Of a stretch of 64,000 nucleotides of DNA, positions 1 to 10,108 are shown piece after piece (within the stretch, counting starts at the first letter, position 1; every line of letters begins with the position of its first letter). Where the stretch lies: positions 4,960,001 through 5,024,000 of the forward strand of contig OU612075.1 in NCBI GenBank assembly GCA_914767715.1, in the 5' to 3' direction. The notes under the pieces were generated by a model. The model saw only the letters and a program-made list of their open reading frames with translations, was not told the origin of the DNA and searched no databases. This stretch comes from Membranipora membranacea (lineage: Eukaryota; Bryozoa; Gymnolaemata; Cheilostomatida; Membraniporidae). A program made the position numbers and the translations under genes.

Positions 1-157
1 CCGCCATATTCGGCGCAAAGTTGCTTTCAGTTTGCAGGCAGGTCGGAGTACAACTAGGGTGTCCAGTAGTAGATAACTGAAACAGGATTCAAACCCAAGA
101 CCTCCAACGCTTGCGCATCAGAAGGCAGGCTCTCTAACCCACTGAGCTACCTCCTAC
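1..157 (-). repeat. tRNA-derived SINE, copy A (runs off the window edge)
   Basis: Read on the minus strand from about 157 downward, it opens with a Pol III A-box-like stretch (TAGCTCAGTGGGTTAGAG) and, about 40 bases on, a B-box-like GGTTTGAATCC. A non-tRNA body follows, ending in CTGCCTGCAAACTGAAAG. The same head and body recur on the plus strand at 38343-38500 (GGTTCGAACCC; CTGCCTGCAAACTGAGAG), so this is a dispersed family and not a tRNA gene: the acceptor stem does not close. It lies in the intron just upstream of the exon starting at 245. Confidence 0.75.
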
Positions 158-244
158 GCACTACTGTATGCTGTATCTTCTTGGCTGTTAACTAAGTGTG
201 AATATTTTTTTTAAAATAGCATATTTTCGTCTGTTTCTTTCTAG

Positions 245-2614
245 GCACATTCTCTTTATAACTCATGCGCTGCCAGGCATCGTGACACTGCTGAAGCTGA
301 GCAGTTTCTCCAGAAAGCTGTCAATATCCAGAATATGTACAACAAAGCAGCTGCGTTACCACACGTACAGTATAGTAAACTCTTGGATCTAAAATCGAGT
401 CAAAAAGTTGATCTGAGGGAAATCAGAACGAGGTGCAAAAAAAAAGTGGAACCTCTCTTGACCCTCATTGAGTCCTTTCAAGAGGAACCAGCAAACTTAG
501 ACTCAGAACATAATCACGTTGTAGAAGAAAAAATCTTCACCGAGATGCGATCAATATCAACCAACTGTAACAATGATATGATAAAGGTAGCTAAAAACAT
601 AGTCTCTGAAAGCATGCAGCTCTTAGGAACAAAGCCACCCTGTAGTTTCGCTGCCATTGCGATGGGATCACTAGCCAGAGAAGAGGCAACTCCTTACTCT
701 GATCTGGAGTTCTTCTTTGTGATAGAAGAAAATGACGCAATCACAGAGCCTTACTTTGAACATCTGGCGATAACTGTGTATTTTCTGATTGGTAATCTAC
801 AGGAGACAAATCTGAAATACATGGATATAGAAGAGTTAGAGGGATGGTTTGTCGACGAGGGGAAGAGCGGATTTAAGATTGATGGGCTGAGAACTAATGC
901 TGGGAATATTCCCACAGGTAATGGTAAAACAGATGTGAAAAACAAGTACATCTGTACTGTAGACAGCCTGGTGGATCGGTATGAAAAGATCCTCAATGAC
1001 GACGAGACAGAAAGCTCCAGTTCGGTGACAGGTGATGACTCAGATATGATGGCTTATCTAAGGCTCATCAGCTTATATGGAGATCAAGGGAGCGCTCTAA
1101 ATGAGCAATTACACAGCAGGCCTACAAAGATACACCCAAATGTAAAGCGTGTCCAATATACTCTACGTACAATTTTAAAGGACATGGAAAAGTATGACAT
1201 TAATCCGATCTACACATTATCAAAAGGATCTCGTATGGAAATGAAAACTGAGGTGTACCGATATCCGTCCTTGTGGCTGCTGAGCATGAATATATTACTC
1301 CAGCTACAGTCAGCATCTACATGGGAAACAATCCACATACTGAAACAAGATGAGTGGTTACCAGATTTCCCCTCCAGTTTCCCTTATTACTTCTCAGTAT
1401 GTCTGCTCATAAGACTAGCATCTTATCTATATCTTGACAGTCAAAGTGAGAGGATATCACTTTTAGAGATAAACTACAAATTTGTCAAGGAGCAGTCACC
1501 CAAGCTATGGCACAACCCTCAGAAAGTCTCGCTGATTTACTTCATAACTATGAGCCCAGCCAAAGCAGCAATAACCTGTTCATTTCCTGACAATGAAGAC
1601 GAAATAACTGCTGTCGACCCCTCGCTCAAGGACGCTGAGAGGTTATTGTCCGCAATAACTGCCAAGATGACTATGTTTGATGATGCTGCAGCATCGATGT
1701 ACGTAGAATACATTCCTGAAAGGCTTTACTCAAAAATCCCTGCAAGTGATTTATTTTTACTCGCAGAATCCTGTAACGCTAATCATGAAATGGCCTACAA
1801 GATTATTACCTCGAGGCAAACCTGGCCTATGGAAGAGTGGGATAATGTGGCAACTGTGGTAAAATGGGAGCTCACCCTATATCTAGGGAAATCAAAGGAA
1901 AATAAGAAACATGAGGTCCGAGTGCGAGAGTTGTTGGGTCAAAGAACTTTTGACCTTGTAACAGCTATATTGCTAATATCGATTTTCTACCGTTTAAAGG
2001 GAAGTGGCTATTGCCTTCCTTTCGATTTAGCCTCGCTTGACATTGAGTTTCCTGACAACCCTGATTATCTACGGGATAAAGGGATGCTTTGTCATTTGAA
2101 AGAAGAACATGAGGATTCTCTGAAGTATTACCTTGAGCATCTTAGCTATTTGGATAATAGGATGGGCAAGGAAAGCGCTTCACATGTGAAGTTAGTTGCA
2201 CTTAAAGATATTGCTCAGTCGCATTATACTATCGGCAATCACAGAAACGGAATAGGGCAAACTCGAAAAGCTCAGGAGCAGTATGAAGCCAGTCTGAAAA
2301 GATGGGAGGAATCCCTGAAATTGTCATCTGCATTAGGAGACTCATTTAGGCATCAACAAGCACAGTGTCTACATCAAACAAGTAAGTGCCATTTGAAGAT
2401 GAAGAATCTCACACTGGCTGAAGAAGCACTTCGTAAATCTGTCAAAATGTGGATAAATTTGGACGGAGAGAAATCAAAGAAAGTCATCAAAGGGTACAAG
2501 TATCTATATGATTTCAATATGAGGCTGGGTAAAACCCGAATGGCCGTACTCTATTTACAGAAACATGAAGAGTTGAAGCTCTATTTGACAGCCGCAGATC
2601 AAAAGAACAAGTGA
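245..2614 (+). CDS. DUF294/GlnD-like nucleotidyltransferase-fold protein with TPR repeats, last exon (5' partial)
   Basis: Open frame of about 789 codons, starting right after a pyrimidine-rich acceptor (TTTCTTTCTAG at 234-244) and ending at TGA 2612-2614. The first internal Met is at 335, but the frame is open back to the acceptor with helical, coding-like sequence, so the true start is in an exon outside the window. About 110 residues after that Met lies the nucleotidyltransferase signature GSLAREEATPYSDLE, with Gly-Ser followed by the Asp-x-Glu metal-binding pair, as in the N-terminal domain of PII uridylyltransferases and DUF294 proteins. The middle is helical and unassigned. The last ~170 residues contain TPR-like helix pairs (for example AQEQYEASLKRWEESLKL and LTLAEEALRKSVKMW). 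Substrate and role are unknown; metal-dependent nucleotidyl transfer is inferred from the retained motif. AATAAA at 2933-2938 is the likely poly(A) signal. Confidence 0.75.
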   Translation, partial: AHSLYNSCAARHRDTAEAEQFLQKAVNIQNMYNKAAALPHVQYSKLLDLKSSQKVDLREIRTRCKKKVEPLLTLIESFQEEPANLDSEHNHVVEEKIFTEMRSISTNCNNDMIKVAKNIVSESMQLLGTKPPCSFAAIAMGSLAREEATPYSDLEFFFVIEENDAITEPYFEHLAITVYFLIGNLQETNLKYMDIEELEGWFVDEGKSGFKIDGLRTNAGNIPTGNGKTDVKNKYICTVDSLVDRYEKILNDDETESSSSVTGDDSDMMAYLRLISLYGDQGSALNEQLHSRPTKIHPNVKRVQYTLRTILKDMEKYDINPIYTLSKGSRMEMKTEVYRYPSLWLLSMNILLQLQSASTWETIHILKQDEWLPDFPSSFPYYFSVCLLIRLASYLYLDSQSERISLLEINYKFVKEQSPKLWHNPQKVSLIYFITMSPAKAAITCSFPDNEDEITAVDPSLKDAERLLSAITAKMTMFDDAAASMYVEYIPERLYSKIPASDLFLLAESCNANHEMAYKIITSRQTWPMEEWDNVATVVKWELTLYLGKSKENKKHEVRVRELLGQRTFDLVTAILLISIFYRLKGSGYCLPFDLASLDIEFPDNPDYLRDKGMLCHLKEEHEDSLKYYLEHLSYLDNRMGKESASHVKLVALKDIAQSHYTIGNHRNGIGQTRKAQEQYEASLKRWEESLKLSSALGDSFRHQQAQCLHQTSKCHLKMKNLTLAEEALRKSVKMWINLDGEKSKKVIKGYKYLYDFNMRLGKTRMAVLYLQKHEELKLYLTAADQKNK

Positions 2615-2945
2615 TAATTATTAAAAATCTTGACCCTGAGAGCTGAAGTTAAAGGTACATCATCTTGTATTTTCTCTACAATACTCACTGTATGCTATTC
2701 ACAAACGAAATTTGTTTTGTATTATTTATCAAACTGCAATGACTATTGAGTATTACTGTCTCTATCTTATCATTCAAATATATTTGTTCATATTAACTGA
2801 ACTATATTGAAACCTGTTTTATTTTCTATGCATACACGTTCATGCATATATATCATATACCCCAATCAAACATGCCAATGTGATAATGATTCTGGTATGT
2901 ATGTTATTACGGAAAGAGCAAAAGAAACAAAGAATAAAGTCTTTT
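2615..2945 (+). other. 3' UTR and poly(A) signal of the nucleotidyltransferase-TPR gene
   Basis: AT-rich non-coding sequence after the stop codon, with a canonical AATAAA at 2933-2938. No other feature seen. The exact cleavage site cannot be read. Confidence 0.5.
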
Positions 2946-2949
2946 TCTC

Positions 2950-4300
2950 CTTGATGCAACGCTAAATGGTTGGGATAACAGCCCAAGTCGGAGACAGAGT
3001 ATCATGCATATATGAGATTGAAATTGAGTCCTCTGATATTTAGTATCTTGTTTGATAAACAGGACAGAATTATTTTAAGGAGTTATTTCCCCAGAATGTG
3101 TGAGGAGACAACTGCAACATTGTTACGATTTGGGCGGAAAATTGAACTAATGGAGTCATATTTTGGGTCAATTCAAAGTCATGCTGACACCCTGAGTGGT
3201 ACCAAGGTTACAATGTTACTTCTCAGTGTTACTTCACTGCTATAAATTGGGTATAGGAGATTTGTTTATTTTTAGGGCGTAGGGTTTTCCTTGGCCTGGC
3301 ACAACTAGCGTGTTACTAGGTAAAAAAAATTTTTGTTTGTTATGACTTTAATCAGGACCAAGTATAGTATCTCTTATCCTGCCAAGGTCAGCAGACAGCT
3401 ACTGGTGACCTCTCATCGCAGGTAACTGTTGGCCTCTCCTTCAGACCTCACCCTGGCTGTGACATGATGACCTTCGGTTGGCATTGCAGTGCGGGTTTGA
3501 GGTATAAATTGGAGATCCTCTTATAGTTGAGAACAAGTTTTCAGACATGGTAGTTGATAGTAGTTTCCAGAACCACATAGTGCAATCACAACCAAACTCC
3601 TATCTCTAGTTTATCACTTATACCAAAAGGATGTTTTACTATAACTACACTTAGTCTATGTACCTCACTTGCATCAGGGTTAATAGAGAACACTATGGTC
3701 CTTTGCTGCATTATTTATTTAACAAAGTCCATCAGGGCGCTTGATCACTGGGTGCAGCCCCAAAAGAAACTAAAGGACACGCTTCATTATGTAAGGCAGT
3801 CCTCGCAACCTTCTTATAGCCAATTTGTTGGCTTTGGTTGGCGGGCTTCTCCCCACCCACCAATCAGAGCCAATTATATCGGCTAAACCTGCTATGTTCT
3901 GCTTTGATCTGATTGAACCATGCTCAACTTGTAACTCAGAATATGTTCCTGATATTTTATTTCCTCAACATAAATACATTGCGACAATCATGGGCTTTGG
4001 CAGCTTTTCTGGATAACGTCATAGTGATACAAAGAGTGAGGTTTGAGATGCAAACTTATACAGCAGAAAGCGCTGGCTTGTCATACAGCACCTCGTAAAT
4101 AATTTCTGCCGGACTTTTTTTTTAGGAATGTCCATTATTGTGGTCGTATACACACAGAAGAAGCACTGGTACTGGTGTATGCAATTTCAATAAAAAATAT
4201 TTTCTACCTGAAGTTGTGCTACTTCCATCGTCTTACTCATAAGCTTGAGCCGGTACTCTAGGAGGTTGTTTATTTTGAAGGGTCATGGGAATAATTATTA
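2950..4300 (+). repeat. Interspersed repeat P, copy 1 (inverted relative to copy 2 at 18040-19260)
   Basis: The reverse complement of this stretch can be followed through 18040-19260 in several blocks: the segment around 3560-3760 (with CATCAGGGCGCTTGATC) against 18510-18690, the segment 4020-4220 (TATACAGCAGAAAGCGCTGG; CTACCTGAAGTTGTGCTACT) against 18120-18310, and a weaker match at 3010-3200 against 19010-19260. Both copies carry indels and only short chance ORFs, so I read them as an old non-autonomous element. Ends are approximate and no target duplication was identified. Confidence 0.65.
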
Positions 4301-5820
4301 TTTTCACTGCGTTTCACAGGAGTGCCAAAGGAGTGTCAAGGAGTGTCAAAATTCAAATTTAATTTTGAAAATGAAGTGAAAAGTATGACATCGATGGTAA
4401 TTCAATTTAACTAGGACAAAATCAATCCACTACTGTGTAATCCCAATGACATATTATTTCAGGTATACTTACCAAACAAGACACACTATCTCAACATTAT
4501 CAAATTGGCGTAATTGAATTTCTGTCAATCATTCGAGAGCATTGCCAAGTAAGTAATTCATAAAATATTGAAGATAACTACCAGGAAACAAGTGAGAGGC
4601 TTGTGCTCAATTACAAAGATAATATGACATAATAGGACTGAACAGGAAAAGTTGAAAGTACTGGGGACTCAGTCTAAATATCAGCTCACAATCCCCCCCT
4701 CCCGATTGGGATTTTCCAAGGGGAATTCAGACTTGTGCTGAGTTTTTCCTCTTACACGACAGATACTTACTACTGAAATGTGATGCTTCATATTTGTCTT
4801 GTTGCACTGAAACAATGAAGAGTTGGCAGCCTCCCTGGTTGCGCAACAGCGTAAACACACCAATTATGTCAAACCACTGTTGTATCTGTGCCAGTATTAC
4901 AATTTGTGGTTGTCCACTCATGACTCTCATTTATCTATGCATCAACGAATCAAATAATAACACTGTACTTCAGTGTAGTAGTAGCCTTCGAACCGTCAAC
5001 ATCTAGGGCTCATGCCCGTTCAGCCGACATCGTATTATCCAGACTCAACTATTATATTATGTACTTTATTCTGGACTAATCTTACGATATACACAGTATT
5101 ATCATCACTATAAATAGCTTCAAGTCAATCTATATAATAATCATGGTGAGTTTTCTTCTGTTATTTATACTTGTCGACTGCGTAACTTTCACTACAAATG
5201 TATAATTCTACCGATTGTGACGCAACGTTATGCTGTTTATTCTCAACTCCGTTCTTATATTTAACGCGTTGTGAGGTTACCCGATTATTTATTTATATAT
5301 GATTGTCATTGCTGACCGGCGTTATGATGTAAAGTTCTATCTCGGATTGTTTGAGACTGATTAATTTATATCTCATTTTTGTTATATGTACTAGTATTTT
5401 TTAACCTGTCAGTGCATATATTTAGGATTAATAATTTGTTTTAGCAGCTAATTATGTCGGGGCGCTGCTATACTCAGTTATGATAACAGTGTATACCATT
5501 ATTACCTGTTCTGATTCTGTCAGATGGTGGTTAATACACCAACAATTGTGAGTTTAATATTTGAATGACATTTGACCATTTCATTTTGTAATACTGCGTA
5601 CTCATTTTATAAACAGAATTTGAATTTCATAATATTGTGGCATATTTTTACCACACATAGATTTTGCACCGTTGTTTTTGTTGTTGCCACATTTTAACCG
5701 TACGGACCATTTTAAAGCACGGATTACTCATACAACATTCATAAAGAGATAATTACTATTGTTCCCTAATTTAGGAGAGGTATACACCTGAAGGTGCTGG
5801 GGGCTGGAACAATCAACAAT
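4301..5820. other. Non-coding stretch, no recognised gene
   Basis: AT-rich sequence without a convincing coding frame. A short run of AGGAGTGTCAA-like repeats lies near 4318-4352. The only other item of note is the TATA-like box plus ATG/donor candidate at 5109-5151, listed separately. Confidence 0.4.
5109..5151 (+). promoter_or_regulatory. Candidate TATA box and ATG-only first coding exon of the Cys-rich membrane protein gene
   Basis: TATAAATA at 5109-5116 is followed by ATG at 5143-5145, immediately abutting a consensus donor (GTGAGT). The exon at 10109 begins in phase 0 with VAVVVALLAIAVPVSA, a signal peptide lacking only its Met, so ATG joined directly to it would give a plausible signal peptide. 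Against it: the ATG is only 34 bases from the TATA box, leaving almost no 5' UTR if that box is used, and the intron would be about 5 kb. Other upstream exons are possible. Confidence 0.3.
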
Positions 5821-5821
5821 G

Positions 5822-5935
5822 AAAGCTCCCCCAGTGGGACTCGAACCCACAACTCCTGCGGCACTAATCGCCTGGCAGTGAATAGCAAGCCGCTAACCGA
5901 TTGCGCGATTGCGCCATCTCGCCATCTCGCCATCT
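5822..5935 (-). repeat. tRNA-Asn-like sequence, probably a tRNA-derived SINE or pseudogene
   Basis: On the minus strand it reads GGCGCAATCGCGCAATCGG then TTAGCGGC, resembling the D-arm region of eukaryotic tRNA-Asn. Downstream is a perfect five-pair T-arm (GTGGG TTCGAGT CCCAC), i.e. a good B box. The part between is too long and does not form an anticodon arm, and the 3' acceptor strand (TGGGGGA) has no partner, so it is not a functional tRNA gene. A CCATCTCG triplet repeat borders it at about 5914-5942. Confidence 0.55.
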
Positions 5936-5939
5936 CACC

Positions 5940-6725
5940 ATCCCTATTTTACCATCCATGCTTCACTTGACTAATAATTTTGTTTGTCAATTCCAGGGTA
6001 CAATTAAATAAAGACTGTTGCCATTGCCAATATACAATACAACTACCATACTGACATAGTATCCTCCTCAATCTAGTTAGCTTTTGAATATGACTGTAAC
6101 TATATGATTATAATATACATCTCATCAGTCTATACATTCATTCTTGGCTAATGAATTCGACATTTGTAACAGAGTTAAGGAGCTGAGGCTAGAAAACTTG
6201 TCGCTCGCTCGAGTTATCAGATATACAGCATGTTTTTTTCCCAGGCCATTTTCTCTCCAATCAATATAAGCCCCAGACACTTTATTGTTAGTAAAATGAC
6301 CTTCAAAAGATACATTCATCAAATACTAGCCTTCAGTGGTATTATTATGTATAGAACCACACCAATGAACTGAAGAAGAAGGAGTTCATTGATCACACAT
6401 GATTTCCAACATCAGTATTAATTGAAGCTCACTTGTGTTCAACTGGTCTACACAACTTTAAACCACCTATACTGTTATAACTACTCAAACTCTTCTTACT
6501 CTTTACGTTCTACATTAATATAGTCACCAAATATGTCTACTAGAGCCCCACAGACCAGAGGGACAAAGTGCAGAACTAACATAGTTGTGGCTGGAGAGGT
6601 ATGTTGTAGATTAGGCGCGGTTTGATGGAAAGAGCACTTTGCCTTTTTGTAATGTTGTCAGACCTCCTCCTGTATAAAGTCTTCTAGCTTTGTCAGGCAA
6701 ATTTGACTTCTCCACAAGGCGATGG
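5940..6725. other. Non-coding stretch, nothing recognised
   Basis: AT-rich; only short, low-quality ORFs and no repeat that I could match elsewhere in the window. Confidence 0.4.
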
Positions 6726-6730
6726 CAAGT

Positions 6731-8588
6731 CACTAGGTGGCTCAATATTACTTATGCATCACATTATTCTCTGATTCTTTACCTCCGTAATGATATGCTT
6801 CTTAAAAAAATTGATCCACTCTAAGTGCATTATATACCTATCGCAGTAGAGGCCTTCCTAAAAACGCTCGCATAAAATTAACGCTGAAAAGGGTGTGATA
6901 TTTGACGTCACAGAGCTGTTAGTGCGCTGTGTTGATAGAAATTCCTCAACAACTTTAGCTAAATAGGTCACGTATCAACATCTTTGTTGAATACACACAG
7001 TATCCTAGCGGATGGGTTTTGTCTACATGGCCAATGTTTTATAATCTTTGACAAGGCTCTCCCCACATAAATTATCACATTGCTGTCAAAACAAACATTA
7101 TTGTGGCTCGATGATTGCAAAATATGCTCATCGTATAAACATCCATCACAGGAATGATACAAGCCCCAATTCACAAAGCCAGAGTTTATTAGCTACAATC
7201 AATTTGTCTAACATTATTCAAAACACATTATTAAATTCACGATCCTTAGTTTTGTGCAAAATATTTCAATGGCAATAACGTAGTCAGATAACTGATGTGA
7301 CAGATCTGTTGATTCAGAGAATGAAGCTTCTGGGCCATTCTGGAGGAATAGGGCAGGCAACTGATGGTGAAGGAATAGGTTTCTTCCCAAGAACTGACCG
7401 TGGAAGACATGCATGTAGAGGTAGGCTTGTTTCTCAAGCAGAAAGACAATAATATTTCAATGGACATTACACTAATTGATGACAAATGGATTTTGATTTA
7501 CAAATCAGCAAAAATTTGTGTAAATAAAAATGTGGTTGATTTTCTGGCTATTTAAACAAATAAAAAGAATCTTTGTCACAGTTAGCCGCAGCACAGAATT
7601 TTTTGGATTTACCTCGGCACGCCATCTACCCAGAACATTATTTAGAACTTTATCATCACATAGAATATTTGTCTGCTGATAAAGTTGGATCAATTAAAAA
7701 TCTCCAAATATAAATATACAATGGATGGCAAACAGCAGGTCCTCACCGAAAGTTTTTAGTAAAGTTCACATTATCATACATAACGGCACGCAGGCATACT
7801 GATAAGTTTGTCAGTTTCAAGAATGTGAGAACAGTAACACAGTGAATGTCTAAAGCTTTATCTAAAGTCTAAAGCTAAAACAAATTGGAATGCTAAGGTC
7901 TAAAACTTCTTGATCTCCTTTCCGTCGTCGCCCTATTTTCACCATCTTCGTGCAGCCGATGACTCAGCTATCGCTCGATTATTTTATTATCTGACCTGCG
8001 TCTTACCTCAGTTTATAGCATGTGTCATTTATTCTCAATCGAACACACACACACCGCAGTGCTTGTTGTAGTATAAAATTTCAAGTTTGTTTACTTAGCC
8101 AGTGGATTTCAGTGGAGTATTGTACCCAATGGGGGCCTTTCATAGAATACCTTAATAAACAATATAGCCTTAGTTCAGTGCTCTGTGTTGACCTACATTT
8201 GCAGAAATCACACAAATAAGCTGACTCTTTAGACCAACATATCTCAAATTTGGGGATGGGGATGCCAGTGCCCTTCCATGAGGTTGCAATTGAGATGTGG
8301 ATGCAAAGGCTCATAGTGGAAAATGAAAATCAGCATCATGGATTTTCTGCTGTATTGAATACAAGATAGCTCTGTTTGTTTTGATTTTACAATAGGCTGA
8401 TCACTCAAACAGCTCTCTGAGGTCACAAAACGTTAGTCTGGCTTGATGTGAGCGTTTTCGGGAAGGCCTCTACTGCGATAGATATAAAATGCACTAAGAG
8501 TGGACCAATTTTCTAAAGAAGCACATCATTACGGAGCTGAAGAATCAGAGAATAATTTGATGCACGGATAAAATTGAGCCGCCTAGTT
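6731..8588. mobile_element. Foldback (long terminal inverted repeat) element
   Basis: About 200 bases at the left end (6731-6928, starting CACTAGGTGGCTCAAT) recur as the reverse complement at the right end (about 8398-8588, ending ATTGAGCCGCCTAGT). Landmark blocks shared in order include ATTATTCTCTGATTCTT, CTCCGTAATGATRTGCTTCT and ATCGCAGTAGAGGCCTTCC. By eye the arms agree at well over 80%. The ~1.45 kb between has no long ORF. No transposase and no clear target-site duplication were found, so class assignment is open. Confidence 0.75.
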
Positions 8589-8599
8589 GTTTTTAAGTC

Positions 8600-10108
8600 T
8601 TGTTTGTAGTCATTGAACACATTCAGTTCAGTTACCTTTTAAGACTGTAGGGCCTCAACCATTCTGTCTCCTCTTGAATGACACACAGCGATGTGACACA
8701 TCATATCAGTTTTATAATAGGGTCTAGACCTGTATGTCTAGATATACAATGTTTTCCTGATGGGGAATAATTTCTTTACTAAAACACTCATCTTAACTTT
8801 ACAAACCCAACAATTTCTAGTAGCTAGAGACTTTTGCTAAGTCATAATGAAACTGGAAACACAAAATGTTTAATTTGCAGCAGTAAATATTTCCTGGAAC
8901 ACAACCCAACACCTTCGCTGACTCATAATGAAACTGGAAGCACAGAAATTCACTTTGTAAGATCTTGTATAGCAAGATTGAGTCATGAATTCAGTTTTAC
9001 ATTGAAACACGTTTGAAACATTACATTAAAATATTTCTTACATTGAAACGCGAGAATAGCTCATGGGCAATTATTATAAATACTCATGGGTGTATATTTC
9101 AATTGATCAACACTTGTTTGGCAAAATGAATATATAAATTATTGCATGATAATATAAATAATGAAGCCAGTCAGACATATAAGAGTTTATTGGAGTCACT
9201 TCTGTTGACTTGATTGATGTAATTAACCAGCACATCAATATTGCTGAGGGCTACTAAAGCTATGAGCACGGTTGATTGGCACCTTCACTCTCTCAGGTCA
9301 CAGGGGACTAGGCCTTTGCTAAACCTGTCCTGTGATGGGAGATAGGTGATAGGTGAGGGCCGAGGGGACTGGAGACGAATAGTAGACTCTAATCGTAACA
9401 ACCTGGGCAAAAATGCACCAAACAGAATGTACAATTGTATGGCATATACTACTTGATGATAAGATCATCAAGTTTGACCCTCGTCCGTAGCATGTAGATG
9501 TCAGGTTTTCTGGTGGTCTTCGGTAAGGTTTGAAATATATTTTAGAAAACAATATATTCTGAAACTGCAAGGAGCCAACAACAGGAAATGGCGCGCCTGA
9601 TGCCTATCATTAAAGGTGTTTCTGATAGCTAGATGCAAGTAAAAAGAATAAGGAGACCAGGGGCGTGTTATTTCTAGCAGCTCAAATTTCTTTGTGAAAT
9701 ACATTCTTTAGTAGAAAACTATTGATTGATTGTACAAGTGATCATATTAAATTATCTCCTCCTCGGCTCCTACCCCAAATATATCAAATTACCGGATTAA
9801 ACAAAATCAGTTCTATTCATTTTAGAAGTTCACTATTATTATCATCTCAAGTGGTTAATGCTCTTGTTTGTTTTCACTTTTTATGACCAACATGATTTGT
9901 TTGCCAATATTCTATCAAGCTGATGATGAGTTGTTATATTTTTTGTATTTCAGGTTCTTGTTGCAAACAAACACGGTCAGCTATGTCGGGGCTGGCATAG
10001 TTTTTTAGAAAGGCTAGACGACCCTAATTTTGGAAATGCAATGGGGTACTTGATACTTTGTTTCAGTCTAAAAAAAAGCTATAAGTAAGTTTAATTTTTC
10101 TATTTCAG
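8600..10108. other. Non-coding, probably intronic to the following gene
   Basis: No gene recognised. A short direct duplication built on TCATAATGAAACTGGAARCA occurs at about 8841 and 8922. A pyrimidine-rich acceptor ending TATTTCAG at 10101-10108 closes the region. Confidence 0.4.

Noticed and set aside
751-996. 81-codon minus-strand frame
   Set aside because: Shadow of the nucleotidyltransferase-TPR coding exon on the opposite strand.
5822-5935. Functional tRNA-Asn gene
   Set aside because: No anticodon arm, excess length between D- and T-arms, no matching acceptor strand.
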